Part shown: positions 22,285 through 32,012 of the stretch, in pieces
How the letters are laid out: every line of letters begins with the position of its first letter
Position numbering within the stretch: the first letter of the stretch is position 1
Assembly: GCF_014836765.1 (NCBI RefSeq)
Contig: NZ_JACSQG010000013.1
Location: forward strand, 17,772-81,771
Length of the DNA stretch: 64,000 bases
DNA from: Serpens gallinarum
GTDB taxonomy: Bacteria; Pseudomonadota; Gammaproteobacteria; Pseudomonadales; Pseudomonadaceae
Direction of reading: 5' to 3'
The notes under the pieces: generated by a model
The model's database searches: none
Seen by the model: the letters and a program-made list of their open reading frames with translations, nothing else
Told to the model about the DNA's origin: nothing
Position numbers and translations under genes: made by a program

Positions 22285-22377
22285 TTTGGTCAGGTATCTG
22301 TTTGAAAAAACCGTGGCCGAGGCTGCACGTTACCGCACTGGACTTAAGCAAAGCTGAAATCGAACCAACATGAGTAG

Positions 22378-22572
22378 CGCACATGTGATCGGCCGGGTAA
22401 CAACGGTTCCAAAGGCCGCTACAGGCAGCTGGATCAACGGCATCACCAACAGCGCCAATACTTGTATTGCATTACCCAAAGCATGTTCCCGCGTGCCGGC
22501 TTGAATGACAGCGAGCAGCAGCTGGTGCTGAAGTTCCTGTCTGAGAACGCCAAGGATGCGGTAGCACCGTAG
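22378..22572 (+). pseudogene. C-terminal remnant of an unidentified gene
   Basis: The frame from 22378 to the TAG at 22570 has no start codon and is preceded by an in-frame stop at 22375, yet the last 35 codons look like genuine Pseudomonas coding sequence: MFPRAGLNDSEQQLVLKF followed by LSENAKDAVAP. The shape (a cysteine, then a Met-containing loop, then an amphipathic helix) recalls the C-terminal helix of small c-type cytochromes. No CxxCH motif is left, so that identity is only a guess. Confidence 0.45.
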
Positions 22573-22643
22573 GTCGGTAATGGAAGGCAGGGGTAGGTCG
22601 CGTCGACCCCGGCCACGAGTCCGTCCAGGCGCCACAAACGAAA

Positions 22644-22678
22644 CAGGGCGCGTTCCACTGGAAAGCGCCCTGTTTTTT
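22644..22678. terminator. Bidirectional terminator beside the ETF-QO gene
   Basis: CAGGGCGC and GCGCCCTG form an 8-bp GC-rich stem with six T residues on the plus side and a TTTCGTTT run on the minus side. On the minus strand it lies about 20 bases after the ETF-QO stop codon. Confidence 0.8.
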
Positions 22679-22697
22679 AATGCGGTATGCCGCTACA

Positions 22698-24362
22698 TCA
22701 CATGTTGGGGTAGTTCGGGCCGCCTGCGCCCTCGGGTGCTACCCAGGTGATGTTCTGCGCCGGGTCCTTGATGTCGCAGGTCTTGCAGTGCACGCAGTTC
22801 TGCGCGTTGATCTGGAAGCGCTTGCTGCCATCGTCGTTGCTGACCACTTCATAAACGCCGGCCGGGCAATAGCGTTGCGCAGGTTCGTCGTATTTCGGCA
22901 GGTTCTGCTCGATCGGGATGCTCGGGTCGCTCAGCTTCAGGTGAATCGGCTGGTCTTCCTCGTGGTTAGTGTTGGAGAGGAACACCGAGGACAGTTTGTC
23001 GAAGCTCAGCTTGCCGTCCGGTTTCGGGTAGGCAATCTTCTTGCTCTCGGCAGCCGGCTTCAGGGTGGCGTAATCCGGTGTGGTGTCACGCAGAGTGAAG
23101 GGGATCTTGCCGCCGAACCAGTTCTGGTCCACGTAGTTGAAGGCGCCGCCCAGCAGCGTGCCGTATTTGTGAATCGCCGGGCCGAAGTTGCGGCTGCGGA
23201 ACAGTTCGTCGTACAGCCAGCTGGCCTTGAAGGCCTCGACATAATTGTCGAGCTTGTCGCCGCCTTCGCGCCCGGCGGCCAGGGCTTCGGCAATCGCATC
23301 CGCGGCCAGCATGCCGGATTTCATGGCGGTGTGGCTGCCTTTGATTTTGGCGAAGTTCAGCGTGCCCAGGTCGCAGCCGATCAGCGCGCCGCCGTCGAAC
23401 ACCATCTTGGGCAGCGAGTTCAGGCCGCCCTTGCAGATGGCGCGGGCTCCGTAGGACACGCGCTTGCCACCTTCCAGGTACTGAGCGATCACTGGGTGAT
23501 GCTTGTAGCGCTGGAACTCGTCAAACGGCGACAGGTGCGGGTTGGAGTAAGACAGATCGACGATCAGACCGACCACCACCTGGTTGTTTTCCAAGTGATA
23601 AAGGAAGGAGCCGCCCGTGTTCTCGCTGCCGACGATATCCAACGGCCAGCCGGCGGTATGGACCACCAGACCTTGCTGGTGTTTGGCCGGATCGATGTCC
23701 CAGATTTCCTTGATGCCGATGCCGTAGTGCTGGGCGTCGGCTTCCGAGTCCAAGTTATAGCGCTTGGTCAGCTGTTTACCGATATGGCCGCGGCAGCCTT
23801 CGGCGAACAGCGTGTACTTGGCACGCAGTTCCATGCCAGGGGTGTACATGCCGTCCTTAGGATTGCCTTCACGGTCCACGCCCAGGTCGCCGGTGATGAT
23901 CCCGCGCACCACGCCGTTTTCGTCGATCAATGCTTCCTGGGCGGCGAAGCCCGGGTAGATCTCAACGCCCAGGTTCTCGGCCTGCTGGGCCAGCCAGCGA
24001 CACAGATTACCCAGGGAAATGATGTAGTTGCCCTCGTTGTGCATGGTCTTCGGCACAAAAAGATTGGGCAGTTTGCTGGCGCTGGTGGCGCTTCTCAGCA
24101 TATAAATGTCGTCGCGAACGACGGGAGTGTTCAGCGGGGCGCCGAGTTCCTTCCAGTCCGGGAACAGTTCGTTCAGCGCACGCGGCTCGAAGACAGCGCC
24201 GGAGAGAATGTGGGCGCCGACTTCGGAACCCTTTTCGACCACGCAAACGCTGATCTCTTGACCAGCTTCGGCGGCCTTCTGTTTCAGTCGGCAAGCGGCG
24301 GACAGGCCCGCGGGGCCGGCGCCGACGATGACGACGTCGAATTCCATGTATTCGCGTTCCAC
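22698..24362 (-). CDS. Electron transfer flavoprotein-ubiquinone oxidoreductase
   Basis: ETF-QO passes electrons from reduced ETF to the ubiquinone pool, connecting fatty acid and amino acid oxidation to respiration at the inner membrane. The 554-residue product has the FAD motif VIVGAGPAGLSAACRL at the N-terminus, the membrane-associating quinone domain, and the C-terminal 4Fe-4S site with cysteines in RYCPAGVYE and NCVHCKTCDIKDP. Length is normal. It is divergent from etfBA across a 326-base region with a candidate PsrA operator. Confidence 0.97.
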   Translation of the reverse strand: MEREYMEFDVVIVGAGPAGLSAACRLKQKAAEAGQEISVCVVEKGSEVGAHILSGAVFEPRALNELFPDWKELGAPLNTPVVRDDIYMLRSATSASKLPNLFVPKTMHNEGNYIISLGNLCRWLAQQAENLGVEIYPGFAAQEALIDENGVVRGIITGDLGVDREGNPKDGMYTPGMELRAKYTLFAEGCRGHIGKQLTKRYNLDSEADAQHYGIGIKEIWDIDPAKHQQGLVVHTAGWPLDIVGSENTGGSFLYHLENNQVVVGLIVDLSYSNPHLSPFDEFQRYKHHPVIAQYLEGGKRVSYGARAICKGGLNSLPKMVFDGGALIGCDLGTLNFAKIKGSHTAMKSGMLAADAIAEALAAGREGGDKLDNYVEAFKASWLYDELFRSRNFGPAIHKYGTLLGGAFNYVDQNWFGGKIPFTLRDTTPDYATLKPAAESKKIAYPKPDGKLSFDKLSSVFLSNTNHEEDQPIHLKLSDPSIPIEQNLPKYDEPAQRYCPAGVYEVVSNDDGSKRFQINAQNCVHCKTCDIKDPAQNITWVAPEGAGGPNYPNM

Positions 24363-24688
24363 AACGTTCTCCTGCTTCTAGGCTCTTTCGGTATTCTGTG
24401 AGCTTTTTATAAGGGGAACCGGTCAGTTCCGGTCCAGGGTTGGCGCATTATATCCAGACCCTTCGACGGCTCCAATACAAACGTTTGTTTGAATTTCGTC
24501 AAGCCCTGATAGAATCGACGTTAGCGGCCTTCCATGCGCTCGTTTCGCGTATTGACCGGATTGGGTGTTGCGGTCAAGATACGGGCGGTTTGCGGTCGCC
24601 GTATGGTTCGACAGTCGGTTCCGGCCGACATGCATCACTCGCCAGGCCGCCTGGCGATATTCTTTTCACCGGAGATAACGAGGAATCC
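24363..24688. other. Divergent control region between ETF-QO and etfBA
   Basis: No gene was seen in this gap of 326 bases. It contains the PsrA-like operator described separately and a weak promoter for etfB: TTGAAT at 24489-24494 and TAGAAT at 24510-24515 with a short 15-base spacer. A GGAG site precedes the etfB start codon. Confidence 0.6.
24478..24491. promoter_or_regulatory. PsrA-like operator at the etf genes
   Basis: CAAAC-GTTT-GTTTG fits the published PsrA consensus of (C/G)AAAC, 2-4 bases, GTTT(G/C). The site directly abuts the -35 element of the candidate etfB promoter, so a bound repressor would block RNA polymerase. PsrA is a TetR regulator released by long-chain fatty acids, and the etf genes are reported targets in P. 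aeruginosa. Confidence 0.7.
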
Positions 24689-25438
24689 ATGAAGGTTCTT
24701 GTAGCTGTCAAACGAGTGGTCGACTACAACGTCAAGGTTCGCGTCAAGGCGGACAACTCCGGCGTCGATCTCGCCAACGTCAAGATGTCCATGAACCCCT
24801 TCTGCGAAATTGCCGTAGAAGAGGCCGTACGTCTGAAAGAAAAAGGCGTCGTTAGCGAAATTGTTGCCGTTTCCGTAGGGCCGACCGCTGCCCAGGAACA
24901 ACTGCGTACCGCACTGGCGCTGGGCGCCGACCGTGCCATCCTGGTCGAGTCCGCTGATGAACTGAACTCGCTGGCCGTAGCCAAGCTGTTCAAGGCGATT
25001 GTCGACAAGGAGCAGCCGCAACTGGTCATCCTTGGCAAGCAGGCCATCGACAGCGACAACAACCAGACCGGCCAGATGCTTGCCGCATTGACCGGTTACG
25101 CGCAGGGCACCTTTGCCTCCAAGGTCGAAGTATCTGGCGACAAGGTCAAGGTCGAGCGTGAAATCGATGGGGGTGCACAAACCGTCGAGTTGAGCCTGCC
25201 GGCCATTATCACCACCGACCTGCGTCTGAACGAGCCGCGCTACGCGTCGCTGCCGAACATCATGAAGGCCAAGAAGAAGCCGCTGGAGACCCTGACTCCG
25301 GACGCCCTGGGCGTATCTACCGCTTCCACCGTGAAGACCCTGAAGGTTGAAGCGCCGGCTGCACGCAGCGCCGGCATCAAGGTCAAGTCCGTGGCTGAAC
25401 TGGTCGAGAAACTGAAGAACGAGGCGAAGGTTATCTAA
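24689..25438 (+). CDS. etfB: Electron transfer flavoprotein beta subunit
   Basis: EtfB binds AMP and forms the small subunit of ETF, which takes electrons from acyl-CoA dehydrogenases. The 249-residue product begins [20 protein letters not shown] and contains [17 protein letters not shown] and the C-terminal signature [21 protein letters not shown]. The long open frame upstream is noncoding; ATG 24689 has a proper SD. Its stop overlaps the etfA start (TAATG). Confidence 0.97.
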   Translation: MKVLVAVKRVVDYNVKVRVKADNSGVDLANVKMSMNPFCEIAVEEAVRLKEKGVVSEIVAVSVGPTAAQEQLRTALALGADRAILVESADELNSLAVAKLFKAIVDKEQPQLVILGKQAIDSDNNQTGQMLAALTGYAQGTFASKVEVSGDKVKVEREIDGGAQTVELSLPAIITTDLRLNEPRYASLPNIMKAKKKPLETLTPDALGVSTASTVKTLKVEAPAARSAGIKVKSVAELVEKLKNEAKVI

Positions 25439-26367
25439 TGGCTATCCTGGTTATCGCTGAGCACAACAACGCAGCCCTGGCGGCTGCCACCCTGAATACC
25501 GTGGCCGCTGCCGCCAAGATCGGTGGCGACATTCACGTGCTGGTCGCTGGCCAGAACGTGGCGGGTGTGGCTGAAGCGGCCGCCAAGGTCGCCGGCGTCA
25601 GCAAGGTGCTGGTGGCCGACGATGCCGCCTACGCCCATCAACTGCCGGAAAACGTCGCCCCGCTGATCGCAGAGTTGGGCAAGGGCTACAGTCACGTGCT
25701 GGCCGCGGCCACCACCAACGGCAAGAACTACCTGCCGCGCGTGGCCGCCCTGCTGGACGTCGATCAGATTTCCGAAATCATCGCAGTGGAAAGCGCCGAC
25801 ACCTTCCAGCGCCCGATCTACGCCGGCAACGCCATTGCCACTGTGCAGTCCTCGGCCGCCGTCAAGGTGATCACCGTGCGTGCCACCGGCTTCGATCCGG
25901 TTGCGGCTGAAGGTGGTTCCGCCGCCATCGAGCAGGTCTCGGGCGCAGGCAATGCGGGCAAGTCCGTGTTCGTCGGCGAAGAACTGGCCAAGTCCGACCG
26001 TCCGGAACTGACCGCTGCCAAGGTCGTCGTCTCCGGCGGGCGTGGCATGCAGAACGGCGACAACTTCCAGTTGCTCTACAGCCTGGCCGACAAGCTGGGT
26101 GCCGCTGTCGGTGCTTCCCGCGCTGCGGTGGACGCCGGCTTCGTACCCAACGACATGCAGGTCGGCCAGACCGGCAAGATCGTCGCGCCGCAGCTGTACA
26201 TCGCCGTGGGTATCTCCGGTGCCATTCAGCACCTGGCGGGCATGAAGGACTCCAAGGTGATCGTGGCGATCAACAAGGATGAAGAAGCACCGATCTTCCA
26301 GGTGGCCGACTATGGCCTGGTTGGCGATCTGTTCGAGATCGTTCCGGAGCTGGAAAAGCTGGTCTGA
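25438..26367 (+). CDS. etfA: Electron transfer flavoprotein alpha subunit
   Basis: EtfA carries the redox FAD of the heterodimer. The 309-residue product has the N-terminal nucleotide-fold domain and the FAD-binding C-terminal domain with [32 protein letters not shown] and the terminal DLFEIVPEL. It is translationally coupled to etfB and followed by a strong terminator, so etfBA is a closed unit. Confidence 0.97.
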   Translation: MAILVIAEHNNAALAAATLNTVAAAAKIGGDIHVLVAGQNVAGVAEAAAKVAGVSKVLVADDAAYAHQLPENVAPLIAELGKGYSHVLAAATTNGKNYLPRVAALLDVDQISEIIAVESADTFQRPIYAGNAIATVQSSAAVKVITVRATGFDPVAAEGGSAAIEQVSGAGNAGKSVFVGEELAKSDRPELTAAKVVVSGGRGMQNGDNFQLLYSLADKLGAAVGASRAAVDAGFVPNDMQVGQTGKIVAPQLYIAVGISGAIQHLAGMKDSKVIVAINKDEEAPIFQVADYGLVGDLFEIVPELEKLV

Positions 26368-26381
26368 TTCGCTGTAATCAC

Positions 26382-26409
26382 AAAAAACCCGCCTAGTGCG
26401 GGTTTTTTT
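26382..26409. terminator. Terminator after etfA
   Basis: A-rich left arm, AACCCGC stem, TAGT-type loop, GCGGGTT stem and seven T residues, 15 bases after the etfA stop. The symmetry allows function on both strands. Confidence 0.9.
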
Positions 26410-26485
26410 GTGGCGGTCGAAAAAGCCTTGTCCGGCAATGTTAAGCTCCGGTGCGGTTTGTTCTTCTTGATTGGGCGAGACAGTC

Positions 26486-27304
26486 ATGCCAACACATTTA
26501 TCCGTATGGCTCGGCGCAATGTGCCTGGCGTTGGTGCCTGGCTGGGCGCTGGGTATGGGCTCCTGCGAGCGTATTGTGGCGACTGGCGTAGCGGGCCAGC
26601 CTCCTTACCTGTGGCAGGACCTAGAAAATCCCGAGCGATTGATCGGGGCCAGTGCGGATCTGGTGCGGCTGCTGGCCAATGAGCTGGGGCTGAAGGTGGA
26701 TATCCTCGCCAGCGGAACTGCAGAGCAGGCAGAGCAAGAGGTCGCCAGTGGTCGGGTTGACCTACTGATAAATACTCGATTGAGCCTGCCCCTGCTGGAG
26801 CGCATGGATTTCATCCACCCGCCGTTGCATGAGACGCCCAGTGTGATCTGGGCGGCAAAGGGGCGGCACTTTGGTTATCTGGGCCGAGATGATCTGCAAG
26901 GTCGCCAAGGCATTCATGTGGCGGAAACCCTCATTCCGTCTTCCGAGCGTTTCGTGCGGGGCGAATTGCAGCTGGATACGGTTTCTGATTTATCGCTGGC
27001 CTGGAGCAAGCTACTCGAAGGGCACGCTGACTTTTTGCTTTATGAGCGCTATCGCGGCCAGGCGGAGGCACTGCGCCTGGGCTTGGCCGATGAACTGGAG
27101 GTGTTCGAGCCGGCCATTTACAGCGCGGGCCTGTACCTGGCGCTCTCCCATGCTTCGGTTTGCAACGAAGCTTGGTTGCGCGGACAGTTGGCGAAAAAAT
27201 TGACGGAGAGTGCTTTGCAAGAGACTGCCGAGCGTCTACTTGCGGAAAATCTCCAGCGCTGGGCCGGTCAGCAGCTTCAAATGGACGCCGATGTCAGTCA
27301 GTGA
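26486..27304 (+). CDS. Periplasmic solute-binding protein (family 3) without transporter partners
   Basis: The 272-residue product has a signal peptide (about residues 1-24, MCLALVPGWALG core) and a bacterial extracellular solute-binding family 3 fold: GQPPYLWQD, the LVRLLANELGLKVDIL segment, and SGRVDLLINTRLS. No permease or ATPase gene is nearby, so it may serve a distant transporter or act as a sensor or scavenging protein. The start ATG 26486 has a GGGCGAGA site. The binding pocket ligand cannot be told; amino acid or amine is the family default. Confidence 0.8.
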   Translation: MPTHLSVWLGAMCLALVPGWALGMGSCERIVATGVAGQPPYLWQDLENPERLIGASADLVRLLANELGLKVDILASGTAEQAEQEVASGRVDLLINTRLSLPLLERMDFIHPPLHETPSVIWAAKGRHFGYLGRDDLQGRQGIHVAETLIPSSERFVRGELQLDTVSDLSLAWSKLLEGHADFLLYERYRGQAEALRLGLADELEVFEPAIYSAGLYLALSHASVCNEAWLRGQLAKKLTESALQETAERLLAENLQRWAGQQLQMDADVSQ

Positions 27305-27441
27305 CAGGCGTTAACTCATTATCGAGCGACTGCAAGGGAAGCGAATTTCACGGTTGTGATCCGGTTCGCGTTCTATTGCTCGGCCTGGCATAGAAACTGC
27401 TTTTTGCTCTCAGCGACGAAACATTGTCAACGAGAGAGCAC

Positions 27442-27849
27442 ATGAACCGCATCTATCGCGTTGTCTTTTACACCCTGTTTCTGACGGGGTTTGCCGGTTC
27501 AGTCAAGGCTGATTTCATGCGGCTCGAAGACGCTGAAACGTCGGGTCGAGAAGCCGTCGCCCGGCTATCGAGCCTGTGCGAGGCCATGTTTCGTGTTTTG
27601 CCGCTTCCCGAATGGTTGAATAGAAAACCAGTCGAACAGACCGTTTCGCTACGTTCTTCATTAGACCTGAGCTTGCCTGCAGAGCCCTGGACCCTGGCTG
27701 AACCAATAGTGGTCCCCGCATTTTTACCACCACTGTTCGAGGCTGAGCCCAGCCAGTTGCGCTTTGGTGGCCGGTTGATAACCGGCGCGGAGTTTGAAGA
27801 CCTCGACGACATCGAAGGCGCCGAAGTCAGCATTTTAATTGTGCATTGA
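27442..27849 (+). CDS. Small exported protein of unknown function
   Basis: I do not recognise this 135-residue protein. It has a clear signal peptide (MNRIYRVVFYTLFLTGFAG, cleavage near VKA-D at about residue 23), then a proline- and leucine-rich mature part with no cysteine pair, heme or metal motif. The end (FEDLDDIEGAEVSILIVH) is acidic then hydrophobic. The start ATG 27442 follows a GAGAG site. It ends exactly before the convergent acyl-CoA synthetase gene, with no room for a separate terminator. Confidence 0.65.
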   Translation: MNRIYRVVFYTLFLTGFAGSVKADFMRLEDAETSGREAVARLSSLCEAMFRVLPLPEWLNRKPVEQTVSLRSSLDLSLPAEPWTLAEPIVVPAFLPPLFEAEPSQLRFGGRLITGAEFEDLDDIEGAEVSILIVH

Positions 27850-29679
27850 TCAGACGCGCTGTCTGCCTTGCTGAATTGCCTGATACACCTCTGCCTGCAA
27901 AACGACATAGGCCTCGCTGTCGGGTAGCAGCACATACACCGGCCCTTGCACGAGGGCCGGGTCATAGGCCTGTCGCTTGAGATCGGTCTTCTTGTACTTG
28001 AAGGTACCAGTGGTCTCCACTTCGTCGAGCAAACGCACGAACAGCGGGATGGCGTAAGAAGGCAGTTTTTCTTGCAAGTGGCTGGCAAGGCCTGTGCAAT
28101 TCAGCGGCTGTCCCGCGTTCAGGCGCAAGGCGGCCATGCCGCAACGGCCATCGGCGCCGGGTACTTCCACGCCGTACACCACCGCCTCTTCTATGCCGGG
28201 AAACGCAGCCAGGACGTTTTCCACCTCGGTGGTCGAGACGTTCTCGCCATGCCAGCGAAACGTATCGCCGAGCCGGTCGACGAACTGAGCGTGCTTGCAG
28301 CCGATGTCACGCATCAGGTCGCCAGTGTTGAACCAGGCATCGCCCTTCTTGAAAACATTGCGAAAGATCGCCGCTTCGCTTTTGGCGGGATCGGTATAGC
28401 CGTCGAAAGGCCATTTTTTGCTGATCTCACTGAGCAACAGTCCGGGTTCGCCTTTCTCCGCCTTGAGCATGAACCCCTTGCGGTCACGCAGCGGGGCATC
28501 CCTGTCCAGGTCGTAACGGACAATGGCATAGGTGGCCGGAGTGAAGCCCACGGTGTTGTCGAAATTGAAGACATTGGTAAAGCCGATGTTGCCTTCGCTG
28601 GAGGCATAGAACTCGGTAATGCGCTGGATACCGAAGCGCTCCTTGAATTCACTCCAGATCGAGGGGCGCAAGCCGTTGCCGATCATGCAGGTCAGCGTGT
28701 TGTTGCGCTCCTCGGGGCAGGGCGGCTGGTTGAGCAGGTAGCGGCACAGCTCGCCGATGTAACCGAAGCAGGTGGCCTGGAAGAATTGCACGTCCTTCCA
28801 AAAGGCGCGGGCGGAGAATTTACGCCGCAGGGCAATGGCCGCGCCACCGGCCAAGGCGGCGCTCCAGCACACGGTGACCGCGTTGTTGTGATAGCACGGC
28901 AGCGTCAGGTAGAGCACGTCCTGCTCGGTCAACCCGAGGCCGGAATAGCCAAAGCCACCATAGGCCTTGATCCATTTGCCATGGCTCATGATCGAGGCTT
29001 TGGGCAGGCCGGTGGTGCCGGAGGTGTAGATAAAGAAACAGGCATCCTTCATGCGCACCTGGCGGCTCTGGGCAAGATTGTCATCGGCCTCTTGCCGGGC
29101 CAGCAGTGCGAGATTCCTCCAGCCCTGCGGGGCTTCGCCAGGCGCACGCAAGGTGTCGCTGTCCGCCAGCCAGTGGCAATGCTCGGCGCTGATGCTCGGC
29201 ACGCCGCTGTGGACCTCGCAGAAGGCGTTATGCAGCTCCTCGCCCACCACGCAGTGGCTGGGTTTGACCAGATTCAGGCTGTGGGAAAGAACGTTGCCCC
29301 GCTGGGTGGTGTTGAGCAGTGCGCCAACGGCACCCAGTTTGGCCAGGGCGGCGAGGACGGCGAGTATTTCCAGGCGGTTTTCCAGCATCACCGCGACCGT
29401 GCTGCCATGCCCCACGCCATCATGCTGCAGTACGCGGGCCAGGCGGTTGGCCCAGGCATTGAACTCGGCGTAGCTGAGGGTGCGCTGTTCATCCATGACG
29501 GCCGGGCGAGTGGGAAACCGCTCGGTGCAGAGTTCCAGCGCCCAGGCCAGGGACAGTTTTTTATCGCGATTGGTAATGCGTGTGTAATACAGGCCGCGCA
29601 GCAGGCGCGGCACATGGGGAAGATGCTGGGGCAGTTGGCCAAGGAAGCGGGCGGGGGAGATCAGATCGGTTTGGGACAT
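27850..29679 (-). CDS. Long/very-long-chain acyl-CoA synthetase (FATP type)
   Basis: This 609-residue AMP-forming enzyme activates fatty acids to acyl-CoA. It has the AMP-binding motif FIYTSGTTGLPKASIMSHGK, the FYASSEGNIGF region, the hinge motif DRLGDTFRWHGENVSTTEVE and a C-terminal lysine in FKYKKTDLKRQAYDP. The N-terminus has a LPHVPRLLRGLYY segment typical of the fatty acid transport protein branch rather than FadD. It stands alone, with no beta-oxidation genes adjacent, though the etf system is nearby. Substrate chain length is inferred from family. Confidence 0.85.
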   Translation of the reverse strand: MSQTDLISPARFLGQLPQHLPHVPRLLRGLYYTRITNRDKKLSLAWALELCTERFPTRPAVMDEQRTLSYAEFNAWANRLARVLQHDGVGHGSTVAVMLENRLEILAVLAALAKLGAVGALLNTTQRGNVLSHSLNLVKPSHCVVGEELHNAFCEVHSGVPSISAEHCHWLADSDTLRAPGEAPQGWRNLALLARQEADDNLAQSRQVRMKDACFFIYTSGTTGLPKASIMSHGKWIKAYGGFGYSGLGLTEQDVLYLTLPCYHNNAVTVCWSAALAGGAAIALRRKFSARAFWKDVQFFQATCFGYIGELCRYLLNQPPCPEERNNTLTCMIGNGLRPSIWSEFKERFGIQRITEFYASSEGNIGFTNVFNFDNTVGFTPATYAIVRYDLDRDAPLRDRKGFMLKAEKGEPGLLLSEISKKWPFDGYTDPAKSEAAIFRNVFKKGDAWFNTGDLMRDIGCKHAQFVDRLGDTFRWHGENVSTTEVENVLAAFPGIEEAVVYGVEVPGADGRCGMAALRLNAGQPLNCTGLASHLQEKLPSYAIPLFVRLLDEVETTGTFKYKKTDLKRQAYDPALVQGPVYVLLPDSEAYVVLQAEVYQAIQQGRQRV

Positions 29680-30006
29680 GTATGTGCGCCTGAGTTGTTG
29701 TTATCGGCGGATCGAGTAGGCGCAGCCTAGAGCGCCTACCGCTCACAGACTATGACCCTGCCGCATGGCGCGCCAGTCAATTGAGCAACTATGAGAGCAG
29801 GTCGGCGCGCTGTGGTGCGGTGCGATTCGCGACGATGTTTTCGCCGATCACCCACGACATATAAAGCGCGTCACCGAGCCGTCTCTTGCGGCTGCGGCCC
29901 GATGCCGCAATATCCCAGCGCTACGTTCAGGCTTTCTTGATTGCCATCAAGCGGTTTGCAGGGGGGCGCTTCTTAGAATGGCCACGCCAAGCCATAGGAG
30001 GCGTCC
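29680..30006. other. Promoter region of norCB and acyl-CoA synthetase
   Basis: No gene is seen in these 327 bases. The right end contains the ANR/DNR box and -10 element of norC described separately. The left part should hold the promoter of the divergent synthetase gene, but no convincing -35/-10 pair was found there. Confidence 0.6.
29937..29950 (+). promoter_or_regulatory. Perfect ANR/DNR (FNR-type) box upstream of norC
   Basis: TTGAT-TGCC-ATCAA is an exact match to the consensus for FNR-family regulators. A -10 element TAGAAT lies at 29974-29979, giving a start near 29985, so the box centre is at about -41.5, the class II activator position. Dnr, encoded in this window, is the expected NO-responsive activator. 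Confidence 0.93.
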
Positions 30007-30447
30007 ATGTCAGAGACCTTCACAAAAGGCATGGCCCGGAATATCTACTTTGGAGGAAGTGTTTTCTTCATCCTGGTATTCCTGGCCCTGACCTTTCACA
30101 CCGAAAAACACATACCGGAGCGAACCAACGAATCGGAAATGACCGAGGCGGTGGTACGCGGCAAGCTGGTCTGGGAGCAAAACAACTGCATCGGTTGCCA
30201 CACGATTCTCGGCGAAGGTGCGTACTTCGCGCCGGAACTGGCCAACGTGTACAAGCGCCGTGGTGGCGAGGAGGCGTTCAAGCCTTTCCTGCATGCCTGG
30301 ATGAAAGCCCAGCCGCTGGGCGTGCCGGGCCGTCGCGCAATGCCGCAATTCAACCTGACCGAGCAAGAAGTTGACGATATGGCGGAGTTCCTCAAGTGGA
30401 CTTCGAAGATCGATAACTTCAATTGGCCACCAAACATAGAGGGCTAA
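30007..30447 (+). CDS. norC: Nitric oxide reductase cytochrome c subunit
   Basis: NorC is the membrane-anchored c-type cytochrome that feeds electrons to NorB for reduction of NO to N2O. The 146-residue product has one N-terminal membrane helix (about residues 13-30) and the heme c motif CIGCH at residues 61-65. The heme methionine candidate lies in GRRAMPQFNL. Length matches the family. AGGAGG precedes the ATG, and norB begins 3 bases after the stop. Confidence 0.97.
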   Translation: MSETFTKGMARNIYFGGSVFFILVFLALTFHTEKHIPERTNESEMTEAVVRGKLVWEQNNCIGCHTILGEGAYFAPELANVYKRRGGEEAFKPFLHAWMKAQPLGVPGRRAMPQFNLTEQEVDDMAEFLKWTSKIDNFNWPPNIEG

Positions 30448-31875
<1,428 letters not shown>

Positions 31876-31896
31876 ACCAGCAGCGGTATGTAAATG

Positions 31897-31930
31897 ACGG
31901 CCCGGCTGGAACAGCGGGCCGTTGTTGTTT
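31897..31930 (+). terminator. Terminator-like hairpin after norB
   Basis: ACGGCCCG pairs with CGGGCCGT across a short loop, followed by TGTTGTTT. It lies about 20 bases after the norB stop and probably reduces read-through into norD. Confidence 0.75.
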
Positions 31931-31967
31931 CACGACGATGGAGCCAGCTTCATCCACGATTATTACC

Positions 31968-31991
31968 GTCAGGCTCGCTACGGAGCCTGAC
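31968..31991. repeat. Perfect 9-bp hairpin in the norB-norD gap
   Basis: GTCAGGCTC and GAGCCTGAC form a perfect inverted repeat with a 6-base loop, 21 bases before the norD start codon. No T-run follows, so it is not a normal terminator. It may be a processing or stability element or an operator. Confidence 0.6.
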
Positions 31992-32012
31992 CGATAGCAA
32001 GAGGAAACCGGC

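Larger units (their letters stand above)
22285..22697. other. Gap between PepSY gene and ETF-QO gene
   Basis: This 413-base gap holds the promoter region of the minus-strand PepSY-kinase operon, a decayed gene fragment on the plus strand (22378-22572), and a bidirectional terminator (22644-22678). A single CTTAAG lies at 22343-22348. BqsR is reported to bind TTAAG-N6-TTAAG, but no second half-site was found at the right spacing. Confidence 0.5.

Noticed and set aside
22340..22350. CTTAAG near the PepSY operon as a BqsR box
   Set aside because: The reported BqsR site needs two TTAAG copies 6 bases apart; only one copy is present.
22680..24401. Plus-strand open frame of 573 codons
   Set aside because: It is antisense to the well-supported ETF-QO gene and arises from its high G+C codon use.
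27946..29730. Plus-strand open frame of 594 codons
   Set aside because: Antisense to the acyl-CoA synthetase gene, whose AMP-binding motifs are intact.
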